Part shown: positions 8,777 through 18,841 of the stretch, piece by piece | Layout of the letters: each line of letters opens with the position of its first letter | How positions within the stretch are numbered: the stretch's first letter is position 1 | Assembly: GCA_009775125.1 (NCBI GenBank) | Contig: VSPD01000004.1 | Span: 61,773-125,772, forward strand | Reading direction: 5' to 3' | Origin: Muribaculaceae bacterium | GTDB lineage: Bacteria > Bacteroidota > Bacteroidia > Bacteroidales > Muribaculaceae | DNA length: 64,000 nucleotides | Notes under the pieces: model-generated | The model's input: the letters and a program-made list of their open reading frames with translations, nothing else | The model's database searches: none | What the model was told of the DNA's origin: nothing | Position numbers and translations under genes: made by a program

Positions 8777-10870
8777 TTATTGTTTTGTCTGCATAGTCAC
8801 GCGGGGCGATTTTCCGCCCTCGCCTATCGCCTCGATGGCATAGTAATAGTCGGTGTCGCGGTCGAGGCCCCGCATGTCGTAGAAGTTTTCGCCAATCACG
8901 GTTATAGCGTTGTAGAGTTTATCGGGAGCCGTACCATAATATATATTGTAGCCATATGCTCCGTCGGAAGGCTTCCAGGTGAACATCACGTCGCGCCGGT
9001 CGTCTTTCGACCGCACCGCGCGCGCTTTCTTCGGGGCGGCGGGAGCCTTGGCCTCGGGGTCGAAACCGAATACGCGCAGGCCCGAGAGGGCAAAGTCGCC
9101 GGCGGGCATGTGCACGTTTTCAAGGCGCAGATAGCGGGCACGCAAGGGGGCGGCAAGCTCTATATAGTCGTGGGGAGTGTCGGTGTCGGCCTCGCTTTTA
9201 TCCACAACGAGCGTCCAGTCCTTGCCGTCGGGAGATGCCCACAGGCGGTATTGATGGTAGATGTCGTCGGCGCGGTCGTATTGGTTGGCGTTGTGCTCAT
9301 AATAGTTGACCTGCACGGCACGTACATCTTTGGGCGAGAGCATGTCTATTTCAAACCATTCGCCGGGAGCGCCAGAGCTTGCCGCCCAAAACGAGCGCAT
9401 ATTCTCGTCCACGGCGTTTTCGGGTGCGTAGATGCTGTCGGTCGACGACGCTTTCACGGGCTTGCCGTAGGACAGGAGCATCCATCCGGCATGACGCGCC
9501 TCGGGGTCGGCGATGTCGCTGTCGGCATTGAGCGTGGGATAGTCGCCATAGGCCGCCGAGGAGTACATCACGCCGTCGGCGTCGAATCCCGCCGGATAGA
9601 GGCCTATACGGCGTTCAAACTTGTATTTGTTCGACAACATGCAGGTCGACACATGCCAGTAATTGCCCTTTTGGTCGCGGAATGTGCCGCCGTGGCCCGA
9701 GCCGCGCACATATCCTCCGGGCTTGTAGCTCATCGGGTTGTGACGCTGGTAGGTAAACGGGCCAAGCGGAGAGTCGGCCACATACACGCCGTCGGCATAG
9801 GTCTTGAACTCGGTACCGGGCGCGCCATATTGCAGGTAGTAGCGACCATTGTGCTTGGTCATTGCCGCGCCTTCGGTAAAGGGCGGCAAGGTGGTGGTGT
9901 CGTCGTTGTTCATGCCGAAGCGTTCCCATCCGTGCTCGTCGGGGTGAAGCATGAGCAGGTCGTGAATTTTGGATACGGGGTGGAAGTCGTCGCGGCTCAC
10001 TTCCACGCCTTTGAGCGGATATTCGTTGGACGATCCGTAGTAGAGATAAAGGCGCCCGTCGTCGTCGAGGAAAAGCCAGGGGTCCCACGAAGGGAGCGTG
10101 TTACGGTCCACGGCCCTGCGCCAGCGTCCGCTTTTGGGGTCGGTGGTCCACCACACGGGCAGGCCCTCATAAGTGGAGCCGGTGTAGAACAGGGTGTCGC
10201 CCACCACGAAAGCGGCCGGGGCGCACTGGTCGTCGTCGGCCGGGCGGCGTTTGAACGATGCACGGGCAAATTCCCATCGCGAAAGGTCCTTGGAATAGTG
10301 GAAGCCGTCTTGATTGGTCGAGAACAGGAACACTTCATCGCCGTAGGTCACGGCCATGGGGTCGGCCGACGAGCGGAAAGCGCCTCCGGCCTGCGAGTTG
10401 GCATTGTAAGGCTCGAAATTGTAGGATATGTTGAGCGGATTGCAAAATGTAGAGGGCGTATAGTTGTCGGGGTCGTACCACTCGGTGGCCACGGCCTTGC
10501 GGCGACGCTGCACATTATCGCGGCTGTCGGGCTGCATCGTCACGGCCACATCGAGGTCGTCGAGCCCGATGGTCATGTCGGCAAATTTCATGCCGGGATA
10601 CCAGACGTAGAGCCGGCGGTCGTGCGGCTCGCCCTTGATACGGAAACGTCCGTTGGCATCTGTCTGCGCATGTATCGGCGAGGCAAACCACATCACAGTG
10701 GCTCCTTCGAGGGGCTTGCCGTCGGCATCGGCAACGGTGCCCTCCACCATGCGGCTCCGGCTCACGGGTATGTAGTAGTCGCTCACCTGGCCTTTCACCA
10801 CACGCACAGAGTCGGCTTCGGCCGATGCTCCGCACAGAGCCAGTATGGCGGCAAAAATATACTTTTTCAT
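8777..10870 (-). CDS. GH43-like five-bladed propeller hydrolase with F5/8 type C and fibronectin III domains
   Basis: The product has 697 residues with a signal peptide (MKKYIFAAILALCGASA). Domains in order: carboxypeptidase-regulatory-like beta sandwich at about 40-113, GH43-type propeller at about 145-450, F5/8 type C (discoidin) carbohydrate-binding domain at about 465-608, and fibronectin III at about 615-695. The three acids expected in GH43 are present: Asp170 in SSADPMAV, Asp263 in SWDPWLFLDDDG and Glu333 in FTEGAAMTKHNG. Family members remove arabinose, xylose or galactose side groups. Its role beside beta-1,2-glucan-type enzymes is unclear and may point to a decorated glycan. It follows susD after a hairpin spacer. 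Confidence 0.85.
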   Translation of the reverse strand: MKKYIFAAILALCGASAEADSVRVVKGQVSDYYIPVSRSRMVEGTVADADGKPLEGATVMWFASPIHAQTDANGRFRIKGEPHDRRLYVWYPGMKFADMTIGLDDLDVAVTMQPDSRDNVQRRRKAVATEWYDPDNYTPSTFCNPLNISYNFEPYNANSQAGGAFRSSADPMAVTYGDEVFLFSTNQDGFHYSKDLSRWEFARASFKRRPADDDQCAPAAFVVGDTLFYTGSTYEGLPVWWTTDPKSGRWRRAVDRNTLPSWDPWLFLDDDGRLYLYYGSSNEYPLKGVEVSRDDFHPVSKIHDLLMLHPDEHGWERFGMNNDDTTTLPPFTEGAAMTKHNGRYYLQYGAPGTEFKTYADGVYVADSPLGPFTYQRHNPMSYKPGGYVRGSGHGGTFRDQKGNYWHVSTCMLSNKYKFERRIGLYPAGFDADGVMYSSAAYGDYPTLNADSDIADPEARHAGWMLLSYGKPVKASSTDSIYAPENAVDENMRSFWAASSGAPGEWFEIDMLSPKDVRAVQVNYYEHNANQYDRADDIYHQYRLWASPDGKDWTLVVDKSEADTDTPHDYIELAAPLRARYLRLENVHMPAGDFALSGLRVFGFDPEAKAPAAPKKARAVRSKDDRRDVMFTWKPSDGAYGYNIYYGTAPDKLYNAITVIGENFYDMRGLDRDTDYYYAIEAIGEGGKSPRVTMQTKQ

Positions 10871-10888
10871 GATATGTACAGATACAAT

Positions 10889-10931
10889 ACAGGCTCCCCG
10901 CAGGCCGGATACGGCCTCTCGGGAAGCCTGT
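10889..10931 (-). promoter_or_regulatory. Stable hairpin between susD and the enzyme genes
   Basis: Starting 5 bases past the susD stop, a long stem pairs ACAGGCT at 10889-10895 with AGCCTGT at 10925-10931, with further CCCG/CGGG and AGGCC/GGCCT pairs inside. No T-run follows on the minus strand. Such a hairpin may protect the 3' end of susC-susD mRNA and lower expression of the downstream enzymes; this role is inferred. Confidence 0.6.
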
Positions 10932-10936
10932 AACTG

Positions 10937-12436
10937 TTAGTAATTCAATGTAGTGTAGGGCTCGTCTTTGAGAGCGGGAGCCAGGTCAAGCTGGGCGAAG
11001 GGCAGAGGATAGTAGGTCTTTGCTTCTGTCCATCCGGCGGGGCCGAGCACCTTGGCGGCCTGGCCTGTGCGGATAAGGTCGTTGTAGCGTTCGCCCCATT
11101 CGCAGCAGAGTTCCATGCGGCGTTCGTCAAGAATCTGGTCAACAGTCACGTTGGTCAGTTCGGGCATCTGCGCACGACGGCGCACGCGGTTGAAGGGGGT
11201 GTCGCCGTTCTTGCCCTGGCGCACGAGAGCCTCGGAGTTCATCAGCAGCACTTCGGCAAAGCGCAGGATGCGCACGTTGTTGTTGCTGCCGTAGGTGTTG
11301 CGGCCTTCGGTAAACTGGCTCAGGGGCACATAGAATTTGCCGTTCCAGCAGTCGGTGTTGTTGGGGTTGCCGTTGCGTCCGATTTTGTCGCCTGAGGGCT
11401 GGATTTCGTCGGCGTTGAGGAAGGATGTGGTGGTGCGGATTGTCTCGCCGCGGCCATAGGCCCAGTCGCGGAACGATTTTTCGTAGCCCACGAAGTTCCA
11501 TCCGCCTGAACTTTTGAGGAATGTGTTGTCGTTGGAGATGTTGGGGCCTGCGCAGTTGAAGAACTGGTCGACGCCTACATAGTCGCCCGAGCCCATGCCG
11601 AAGTCGGTGGCCTGACATTCCATGAGGGATTCCTTGCAAAGTTTTCCGGGAATCTTGAACAGCTGGTAGTAATCGGCGTAAAGGTCGAATTTGCCGGAAC
11701 CGATTATCTCGTTGGTCAAAGTCTCTACCTTGGCATATTCGCCCATGTTGAGATAAATCTTGGCGGCAAGATGCTTGGCAGTCCAGCGTGTGAGTGCGCC
11801 GGGATGCTCCATCTGGCCGGGGCAGGCGTCGGCGCAGTCGGTGCCGGCGGCTTCGAGGTCGCGGAGCACATATTCGTACACCACGTCGCGCTTGGAGCGG
11901 CGAAGGTCGGTTTGGTCGTTGGAGTCGATGATTGTCACGTCGCCGAAATACTGTGTGAGGCGATAGTAGGCATAGGCGCGCAGGATGAGCACTTCTCCGC
12001 GGTAGGAGCGGTAGGTGGCGCGCTGAGCGTCGGTAGTGAGATGTTCGGCGTAGGAATCGAGCGATTCGAGCGCGGAGTTTGCGGTCTTGATAATTCCGTA
12101 GTACTGGTTCCACATTTCGTTGAAGCCCCACCACGAGTTGTTGTATTCATATTTGCGGCCGATTGTTACTACTTCGGGCTGGTCGTCGACACGTCCCGAC
12201 CATACGTCGCCGTCGCGTATCACGGATGCAAGATTGATAATCCAGTGCATGCCGCCGGTGCGCAGCTTGGCATACACGCCCGACACGGGCTGGTACATGT
12301 CGTCGGTCTGGGTGAAGTCGACGCTTTCCTCGGGCACTTTGTTTTCAGGCTCGATATCGAGATAGTCGCAGCCGGTGAGACCTGTGGTCAAAGCCAGGGC
12401 GGCCGCCGCCATCATTATCTTGTTAAATGCTTTCAT
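10937..12436 (-). CDS. susD: SusD/RagB family nutrient-binding outer-membrane lipoprotein
   Basis: The product has 499 residues with a lipoprotein signal and lipobox LTGC (Cys23), followed by the familiar DYLDIEPENKVPEE start of mature SusD proteins. TPR-like helices follow, including RSYRGEVLILRAYAYYRLTQYFGDVTI and, near the end, FNRVRRRAQMPELTNVTVDQILDERRMELCCEWGERYNDLIRTG, which is the conserved SusD C-terminal region. It sits as a lid on its SusC partner and delivers oligosaccharides to it. The gene follows susC by 24 bases. Confidence 0.93.
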   Translation of the reverse strand: MKAFNKIMMAAAALALTTGLTGCDYLDIEPENKVPEESVDFTQTDDMYQPVSGVYAKLRTGGMHWIINLASVIRDGDVWSGRVDDQPEVVTIGRKYEYNNSWWGFNEMWNQYYGIIKTANSALESLDSYAEHLTTDAQRATYRSYRGEVLILRAYAYYRLTQYFGDVTIIDSNDQTDLRRSKRDVVYEYVLRDLEAAGTDCADACPGQMEHPGALTRWTAKHLAAKIYLNMGEYAKVETLTNEIIGSGKFDLYADYYQLFKIPGKLCKESLMECQATDFGMGSGDYVGVDQFFNCAGPNISNDNTFLKSSGGWNFVGYEKSFRDWAYGRGETIRTTTSFLNADEIQPSGDKIGRNGNPNNTDCWNGKFYVPLSQFTEGRNTYGSNNNVRILRFAEVLLMNSEALVRQGKNGDTPFNRVRRRAQMPELTNVTVDQILDERRMELCCEWGERYNDLIRTGQAAKVLGPAGWTEAKTYYPLPFAQLDLAPALKDEPYTTLNY

Positions 12437-12460
12437 TGTTTTCAGTTTTGGATGTTAAGG

Positions 12461-15400
12461 TTAGAATTCGATCTGCAAGCCGAATGTCCATGTCGAGCTG
12501 AGGGGGTAAACCTGTGTGTCCCAGCCTTCGGGATCGGTGAGTTCGGGCGAGAAGGAGTTTGCGCTGAAGAATGAGCAGGGACGGTCGGCGTTGACATACA
12601 TGCGCAGCGAGGGCATTACGTATGAACCCATTTTGAGGTTGCGGAGGGTGTAGCCGAGGGTTATGTTCTGGATGCGGAAGAAGTCGGCGGATTCCACAAA
12701 GTAGGAGTTGGTGGATGTTGCGGACGAGTTCACATTCCAGCCGCGTGTGAGGGCGGCGGCGGAAGGATATTTGTTGGTGGAGCCTTCGCCGGTCCAGCGG
12801 TGTTCAAACTGGTCGTGGTCGAAGTTGTAGTTGGACTGGGCGTAGCGCAGCTGACGCTTGCGGTTGAAGAGTTTTGCGCCGTGCTGTCCGTAGGTGGAAA
12901 TCTCGAAGTCGAGGCCTTTCCATTGGAATCCGGCGTGGATGCCGTAGGTGATCGAGGGCAGATATGAGCCGAGGCATTTGCGGTCGGCGCCGGTGATTGC
13001 GCCGTCGCCGTCTACGTCTTCGTAGATGAAGTCGCCGGGTTGCAGGCCGTTGGCCACGGCCACGGGGTCGGCTGCGCATTGCGCCTCGTTTTGATATACG
13101 CCGATCACGTTGTAGCCATAGAACGAGTTCATGCGTTTGCCCACCATGTTGATGGTCTTTCCGCCGAGCACATAGGGCTGTCCGCCAAGTTTCTTCACGC
13201 GGTTGCGGAGTGTCGACATATTGAATCCTACGTTGTAAGCGAAGTCGCCCACGCGGTCGTTCCAGTCGATTGTGAGGTCGATACCCTGGTTTTCGATTTC
13301 ACCGTAGTTGCCGGCGAGTGTCTTGTTCTCGAAGGGGAGCAGCGGGGAGATTACGGCGTTGGTGGTTTCACGATAGAAATAGTCGAAGTCGACATTGAGG
13401 CGGCTGTTGAGGGCCTGGTAAGCGAAGCCGACATTGGTTTCGGACACTACTTCCCATTTGAGCCATGAGAAATACACGTTGTTCTGGTAGCCTTGGATTA
13501 TGTTGTTGCCGAACACGCCCGAGGCGCCCATGCCTGTGGTGATCGAGGCGAAACCGTCGGAAGCGGCCACGTTGTCGTTGCCGAGGCGGCCCCAGCTTGC
13601 GCGGAGTTTGAGGAAGTCGACCCAGTTCTGACCTTTCAGCCAAGATTCATTGGAGATCACCCATGCGCCGCCGACAGAGGGGAAGTAGCCCCATTTTTCC
13701 TGATATTTCGACGTACCGTCGGCACGCATCGTGAACATGAGCAGGTAGCGGGAATCGAAATCATAGTTGAGTCGGGCAAATACCGACTGGCTGCAGAAGC
13801 GTGAGCCGCCGTCGGAAGCGCGGCTTGTCTCGGCATTGCCTTGACCGATATACCAGTATTCAGGTTTTTCGGTGGGGATGTCGTTTACCGAGCCGCCGAG
13901 GTAGTCCCAGCGGTCCTGGCGCATCGAGTAGCCCACCATGGCGCCAAACGAGTGGCGGTCGATTTTCTCCTTATATGTGAGCACGTTGTCCCACACCCAT
14001 TTGTTGTACTGTGTGCGTGTCTTTTTGAGCGACGAGTTTGCAGCCTGCTGGCTGTTCGACACATAGTAAGGAATGGTCACGGTGCGTCCGTTGATGGCAG
14101 AGAAGTCGTAGCCGTAGCTTGTGCGGAAGTTAAGTTTCTCGGGAATAAATGTGAAGTCGGCGAAGAAGTTGGTAAGTGCCTGGTAGTTCTCGTTTTCGGC
14201 ATTGTAGTATTTTGCCGTGGCAACGGGGTTCTTGAAGTTGGCGGTGTAGCCGAGGTCTTCGGGCGAGGCGAATTTATCGGGATAGGCGGTTTCGTTTCTC
14301 TCGTCCATAGCAGGCATAAGCTGGGGCATGTTGAAGGCTGTCTGCCAGGCCGAGTTGTTGGGGAGCACCTGCTTCGATTTTCCGAACACGCCGTTGAAGC
14401 CAACTTTGAGCCAGTCGGTGGCGTCGTAGTCGAGCTGGGCGCGGAAGTTGAGGCGGTTGTAGCTGTTGTCGGAGTCAAGGATACCGTCTTGATAAAGGTA
14501 GTTCATACCAAGCGAGTAGGTGGCACGCTCGCTGCCGCCGGCTATCGACAGGCCGTGGTTTGTAACCATGCCTGTGCGCAGAAGCTGGTCGTACCAGTCG
14601 GTGTCGGCGTTGAACGAAAGGTCGCTCATGTTGCCGCCGTAGCGGTTGATGGATGCTTCGAGATATGATTTGTAAGCATCGGGGTTAGCCTCCATGAGCA
14701 TGGTGGCATACTCGTGGGAGTTGGCCATTTTGAGCACGTTGGTGGCTTTTGAGAAACCGACATAGCCGTTATATGTGATTTTGGCTTTCTGGTTCTTGCG
14801 GCCGTGCTTGGTGGTGATAATCACAACGCCGTTTGCGGCCTTCACACCATAGATGGCAGCCGAGGAGGCGTCTTTAAGAATCGACATTTCGGCAATATCG
14901 TCGTTGTTGAGGAACTGAATGTTGTCGTAGAACACACCGTCGACAACAAACAGAGGGGTGCTTGCCGAGAATGAGCCCACGCCGCGGATTTGCACCTTGG
15001 GGGAGTCGCCGGGCGTACCGGAATTAAGGATATTGACGCCGGGCACTTTGCCGGTGAGCGCGCCCATAGGCGACGAGGTGGGGATACCGGCAAGGTCCTC
15101 GCCTTGCACCACGGTGATGGGGGCTGTAAGGTCTTTGGCCTTGGCTGCGCCGTAACCGATTACAACCACTTCCTCAAGCACCTGGTTGTTTTCCAAAAGT
15201 GTCACATCCACTGTCTTGCGGCCTGCCACTTTCTGGTCCTGGCTTACGAAGCCTACATAGCTGAACCGGAGCGTGGCGTCGTCGGGAATCCTGGCAAGCG
15301 TGTAATTACCGTCAAGGTCGGTTGTCGTGCCCATGGTGGTGGAGCCCACTACCATGACTGAAACACCGGGCAGAGGCTCGCCCGTGTTGTCAACTACTTG

Positions 15401-15475
15401 TCCGGTCACGTTGGCCGCGGCCGCTGCGAAACATGTGACAAATGTCAACAGCATCGCAAAAAATAGCTTTTTCAT
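12461..15475 (-). CDS. susC: SusC/RagA family TonB-linked outer-membrane transporter
   Basis: The product has 1,004 residues with a signal peptide (MKKLFFAMLLTFVTCFAAAA). Domains in order: carboxypeptidase-regulatory-like domain at about 22-100 (NVTGQVVDNTGEPLPGVSV), TonB-box and plug at about 105-225 (EEVVVIGYGAAKAKDLTAP, VQIRGVGSFSASTPLFVVDG, AAIYGVKAANGVVIITTK), then a 22-strand barrel ending STWTFGLQIEF with a C-terminal Phe. It imports large oligosaccharides using TonB energy. It is the first gene of the leftward operon and has a clear promoter at 15538-15568. A regulator gene is divergent to it. Confidence 0.95.
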   Translation of the reverse strand: MKKLFFAMLLTFVTCFAAAAANVTGQVVDNTGEPLPGVSVMVVGSTTMGTTTDLDGNYTLARIPDDATLRFSYVGFVSQDQKVAGRKTVDVTLLENNQVLEEVVVIGYGAAKAKDLTAPITVVQGEDLAGIPTSSPMGALTGKVPGVNILNSGTPGDSPKVQIRGVGSFSASTPLFVVDGVFYDNIQFLNNDDIAEMSILKDASSAAIYGVKAANGVVIITTKHGRKNQKAKITYNGYVGFSKATNVLKMANSHEYATMLMEANPDAYKSYLEASINRYGGNMSDLSFNADTDWYDQLLRTGMVTNHGLSIAGGSERATYSLGMNYLYQDGILDSDNSYNRLNFRAQLDYDATDWLKVGFNGVFGKSKQVLPNNSAWQTAFNMPQLMPAMDERNETAYPDKFASPEDLGYTANFKNPVATAKYYNAENENYQALTNFFADFTFIPEKLNFRTSYGYDFSAINGRTVTIPYYVSNSQQAANSSLKKTRTQYNKWVWDNVLTYKEKIDRHSFGAMVGYSMRQDRWDYLGGSVNDIPTEKPEYWYIGQGNAETSRASDGGSRFCSQSVFARLNYDFDSRYLLMFTMRADGTSKYQEKWGYFPSVGGAWVISNESWLKGQNWVDFLKLRASWGRLGNDNVAASDGFASITTGMGASGVFGNNIIQGYQNNVYFSWLKWEVVSETNVGFAYQALNSRLNVDFDYFYRETTNAVISPLLPFENKTLAGNYGEIENQGIDLTIDWNDRVGDFAYNVGFNMSTLRNRVKKLGGQPYVLGGKTINMVGKRMNSFYGYNVIGVYQNEAQCAADPVAVANGLQPGDFIYEDVDGDGAITGADRKCLGSYLPSITYGIHAGFQWKGLDFEISTYGQHGAKLFNRKRQLRYAQSNYNFDHDQFEHRWTGEGSTNKYPSAAALTRGWNVNSSATSTNSYFVESADFFRIQNITLGYTLRNLKMGSYVMPSLRMYVNADRPCSFFSANSFSPELTDPEGWDTQVYPLSSTWTFGLQIEF

Positions 15476-15537
15476 GCTTTTTGATTTAAGTTAAAAAATA
15501 TTGTGATTTGCTTGTCTATGTTAAAAATTCGACGGGG

Positions 15538-15568
15538 CAAAGTTAAATTTATTGAATTTCGGGTGCAA
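15538..15568 (-). promoter_or_regulatory. Bacteroidetes sigma promoter of the susC operon
   Basis: On the minus strand the -7 box TAACTTTG (15545 to 15538) is preceded by a -33 TTG (15568 to 15566) with a 20-base spacer. This gives a leader of about 55 bases before susC. Confidence 0.8.
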
Positions 15569-15674
15569 ATTTCCGGCTACTACATCATTACGTCAGCCAA
15601 TACATCCACTACGCCATTACTACGTCACCATCATTTATTCAATTGTAGCTCAATAAATTATTTTAACAAAAAAT

Positions 15675-15705
15675 TTGTATATCACTTTTTTTATGCCTAC
15701 CTTTG
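15675..15705 (+). promoter_or_regulatory. Promoter of the divergent regulator gene
   Basis: The -33 TTG at 15675-15677 and the -7 box TACCTTTG at 15698-15705 are separated by 20 bases. The ATG of the regulator lies at 15744. The rest of the 268-base susC-regulator spacer (15476-15743) holds the susC promoter and no gene. Confidence 0.8.
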
Positions 15706-15743
15706 CCCCGTACACTGTTTTTAACACTATTACCTGAAATCTC

Positions 15744-18646
15744 ATGCCTAAACAAGCCGTAATATTGCTCTCGATGCTTTGCGCTTGCCTGGATTTTGCC
15801 TTCGCCGCACGCTTCATGCCGGTGCTCACAAATTTCCCCATGGCCCAATTCGAGGCCCAGAACTGGTGTATCACACAAGACGAAAACGACATAATCTATG
15901 TAGCCAACAACGCCGGCATCCTGGAATACGACGGCACACGCTGGGAGCTTACGCCCGTTGAAGGCGAAAGCGTGGTGAGGTCGGTACACGCCGAGGGCGA
16001 CCGCGTCTATGCCGGAGCGTTCGAAGAATTCGGATATTACAAACGCGACGAATTCGGCATCCTGCGCTACACATCGCTTAGCGACTCCATCGACGGATTC
16101 CGGTTTGAGAACGAGGAAATATGGGGAATTACCCGCTGCGGCAATATCCTGTATTTCAATTCTTTCAAGACGGCCTTTGCCTACGACGGACACTCGGTAA
16201 GCATCGTCGGCTCCGGCCAAAACCTGCGCCCGCTCTATATCTTCACCGCAGCCGGAAAGCTATACGCGCAGATGGTGGAGGGGGGAATATATATCCTCGA
16301 CAACAACAAGTGGCGCGAATTATTCAGCCGCGACGCCACCGGGGGCGACAATGCCGTGGCAATAATGCCTCTTGCCGGAAACGGCGGCCTGCTCGCCTTC
16401 ACCGAGCACTCGGGTATTTTCCTTATGAGAGACGGATGAGAGACGGCAGCCTCTCTCCATGGCCCACCGACATAGACAAAGCCTTGCGCGACCACCGCAT
16501 CAACCGTGTGGCCGCAACACGCGACGGCCTTCTATGGATCGGAACTCTCAGCGGCGGCATCTACACCCTCGACAAAAACGGCCGCCAGCTCTACCACTAC
16601 GACATGGACTACGGCCTGAACAACAACTCGGTGCTCGGGCTATATGCCGACAGCAACGACAACATATGGGCCTCGCTCGACGACGGCCTCGCCTTAATCC
16701 ACCACGGCTCCCCCGTGAAAATGCTCACCGCCGGAAAGACCGACCCGCGACTGGGCATGGTCTACGGAATCGGCCGGATAGGCGGCGACCTTTGTTTTGC
16801 CGCAAACCAGGGCTTCTTCCGCCTCGAAAGCAACACGGGCCTGCTCTCAGAGCATCCGGGACTGAGAGGCCAAAACTGGGACATCTCCTCTTTCGACGGC
16901 ACCTCATTCGTGGCCAACAACATTAACACATATATATACGACCGCGCCGGAAACGAAAGCATCTACCCCGACAACTCCACCGACATTGCCCGCGGACGAG
17001 TCAACGGGCGCGACATCCTGGTGCAAAGCTCCTACCACTCCCTGCGCATTTTCACGCTATCGCCTGCCGGAGGCTGGAAGTTCAGCCATGTTGTCGAGGG
17101 ATTCGGAGCGCCGGTACGCAATGTGTCGGTCGACGCAAAAGGAAACATATGGTGCGCGCACATCAACCGCGGAATCTTCCAAATCCGGCTGTCCGACGAC
17201 CTCTCGCACATAGAGTCGCAAAAATATTATCCCACCTTGTCCGCGTCGTCACGCCGCGGAGATTTCTCAATAATGACAATCACCGGCGAGACTTTCTTCA
17301 CCGACGGCGACTCCCTGTATGTGTTCGACCGGCAAAACTCGTCTTTTTCGTCGGCTCACCCCATAAACCGCGACCTCCCGCATGTCAAGGACATATGCTC
17401 GGCCACGGCAGTAAACGATACCCTCTTCTGGCTCGCGACCTACGACTCATACACCCTCGCCGAATACTCCGACGGGCATTTCAGCACACGCCTCTCAGTG
17501 CCCGTGGCTTTGTTCCCGAGGCGCAACAACCGCACCAACGGAAAGGTGTTCGTCGACACCGACGGCACATCATATCTGGCGCTAAACGGCACAGTGGCGT
17601 CTGTCGACCGCGAAGCGAAAAGCAACCTTAGCGTAAAACGTCCCGTCCTGGCGTTGTCGCGCGTGGAAAGCCGCTCCGACGACTCTATCTCTTACTATCC
17701 CCTAAACCCGGAAAACATCGCCGAGATAAGCAATAGCGTCAGATTCCTGTTTTCATACCCGGCTTTCGAAGGCGAACCCACGCGATTCTATTTCTCGCTC
17801 GCCCATCGCGGCGACTCAACAACAAGGGTATCGGACGCGCCCGAAACATCATACCTGAATCTCAGCCCCGGAGAATACACCCTCACTGCCCGGGCCGAGG
17901 ACGACACCCACGGCGTGTCGAACACCGTGGCCTACCGCTTCCGCGTGCCCACTCCCCTGCCCCTGCGCTGGTGGGCTATAATGCTTTATGTCATTACAAT
18001 CATAGCCGTGGGCTACATCTTCTCACATATCAGGGTCAAATACAGGCTCCGGCACCAAAAACTGGAATTCGACGCGCGCCATGCCGAGCAGCAAGCACTC
18101 ATGCTCGAGCAGCAGCGCATCATCGCCGAACAAAAAACACGCCTGCTCGAATCAGAACTCACATCCAAGAGCAAGGAGCTGGCCTCAATGGCCCTGAACG
18201 TCACCTCGAAACAACAGGTTATCGACTCTCTGCGACAGTCGCTCAACGACCGCCGCCATTCCTACGGCTCCGACACTCGCCTGGCCTCGGAAATGCTTCG
18301 CAAAATAGAGTCGGAAAACACCAACAGCCGCGAATTCTGGTCGGTATTCGAGCGAAACTTCGACCTCATCCACGAGCATTTCTTCCGCAACCTCCGCGCC
18401 CGTTACCCGGCCCTCACCCCCGGCGACCTGAAATTCTGCGCCCTGCTCCGCCTCAACCTCTCCACAAAAGAAATCGCCGGATTCACCAACCTCACAATCC
18501 GAGGCGTCGAAACCGCCCGCTACCGGCTGCGCCGCAAACTTGCCCTACCCGAAGGCACCTCGCTCGTCCAGTTCCTTATCAGCTTCAACGACAGCGACCC
18601 TGAAAATAAGAATAAAGAATTACCCCCCCCCATTAAACAATTATAA
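15744..18646 (+). pseudogene. Sensor-regulator of the polysaccharide locus, split by an 11-bp duplication
   Basis: Two overlapping frames encode one protein: 15744-16439 (231 residues, signal peptide, propeller start) and 16436-18646 (736 residues). Removing one copy of the tandem ATGAGAGACGG at 16425-16446 restores a single frame of exactly 964 codons reading FLMRDGSLSPWP. The intact product would have a periplasmic two-component-regulator-type beta-propeller, a Y_Y_Y-like domain near residues 640-715, one membrane helix (WWAIMLYVITIIAVGYIF), a coiled coil rich in Gln and Glu, and a LuxR-type helix-turn-helix (LTPGDLKFCALLRLNLSTKEIAG, then TIRGVETARYRLRRKL). It lacks histidine kinase and receiver domains, so it is a one-protein sensor-regulator rather than a hybrid two-component system. 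It is divergent from susC and is probably its activator. As it stands the second part lacks a signal peptide and is probably non-functional unless coupled or reverted. Confidence 0.85.
16425..16446 (+). repeat. Exact 11-bp tandem duplication causing the frameshift
   Basis: ATGAGAGACGG occurs at 16425-16435 and again at 16436-16446. The second ATG (16436-16438) overlaps the TGA stop (16437-16439) of the first frame, making an ATGA stop-start junction. Confidence 0.95.
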
Positions 18647-18774
18647 TTCAATATACACCAACAAAAACACCTTATAACTCTTCCCTTATAGCTTATCCCG
18701 GCATATAACCGGCATATAACAACAGTTTTTTCACTTTTAACGTTTATTTGCGGCCCTGTAATAATTTTATTTTG

Positions 18775-18782
18775 TAACTTTG
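18775..18782 (+). promoter_or_regulatory. Probable -7 box of lptD
   Basis: TAACTTTG at 18775-18782 matches the Bacteroidetes -7 consensus. The nearest upstream TTTG (18747-18750) is 24 bases away, longer than usual, so only the -7 element is convincing. The rest of the spacer 18647-18841 shows no gene. Confidence 0.5.
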
Positions 18783-18841
18783 CGAGTTATTTCGACAAAG
18801 CGCACCGCGCCGTCCACATCTAATCCGATAACGAGCCGCAT

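Noticed and set aside
18623..18631. Run of nine C as a phase-variation tract in the regulator
   Set aside because: It lies seven codons before the stop, after the helix-turn-helix, so slippage would change only the last few residues.
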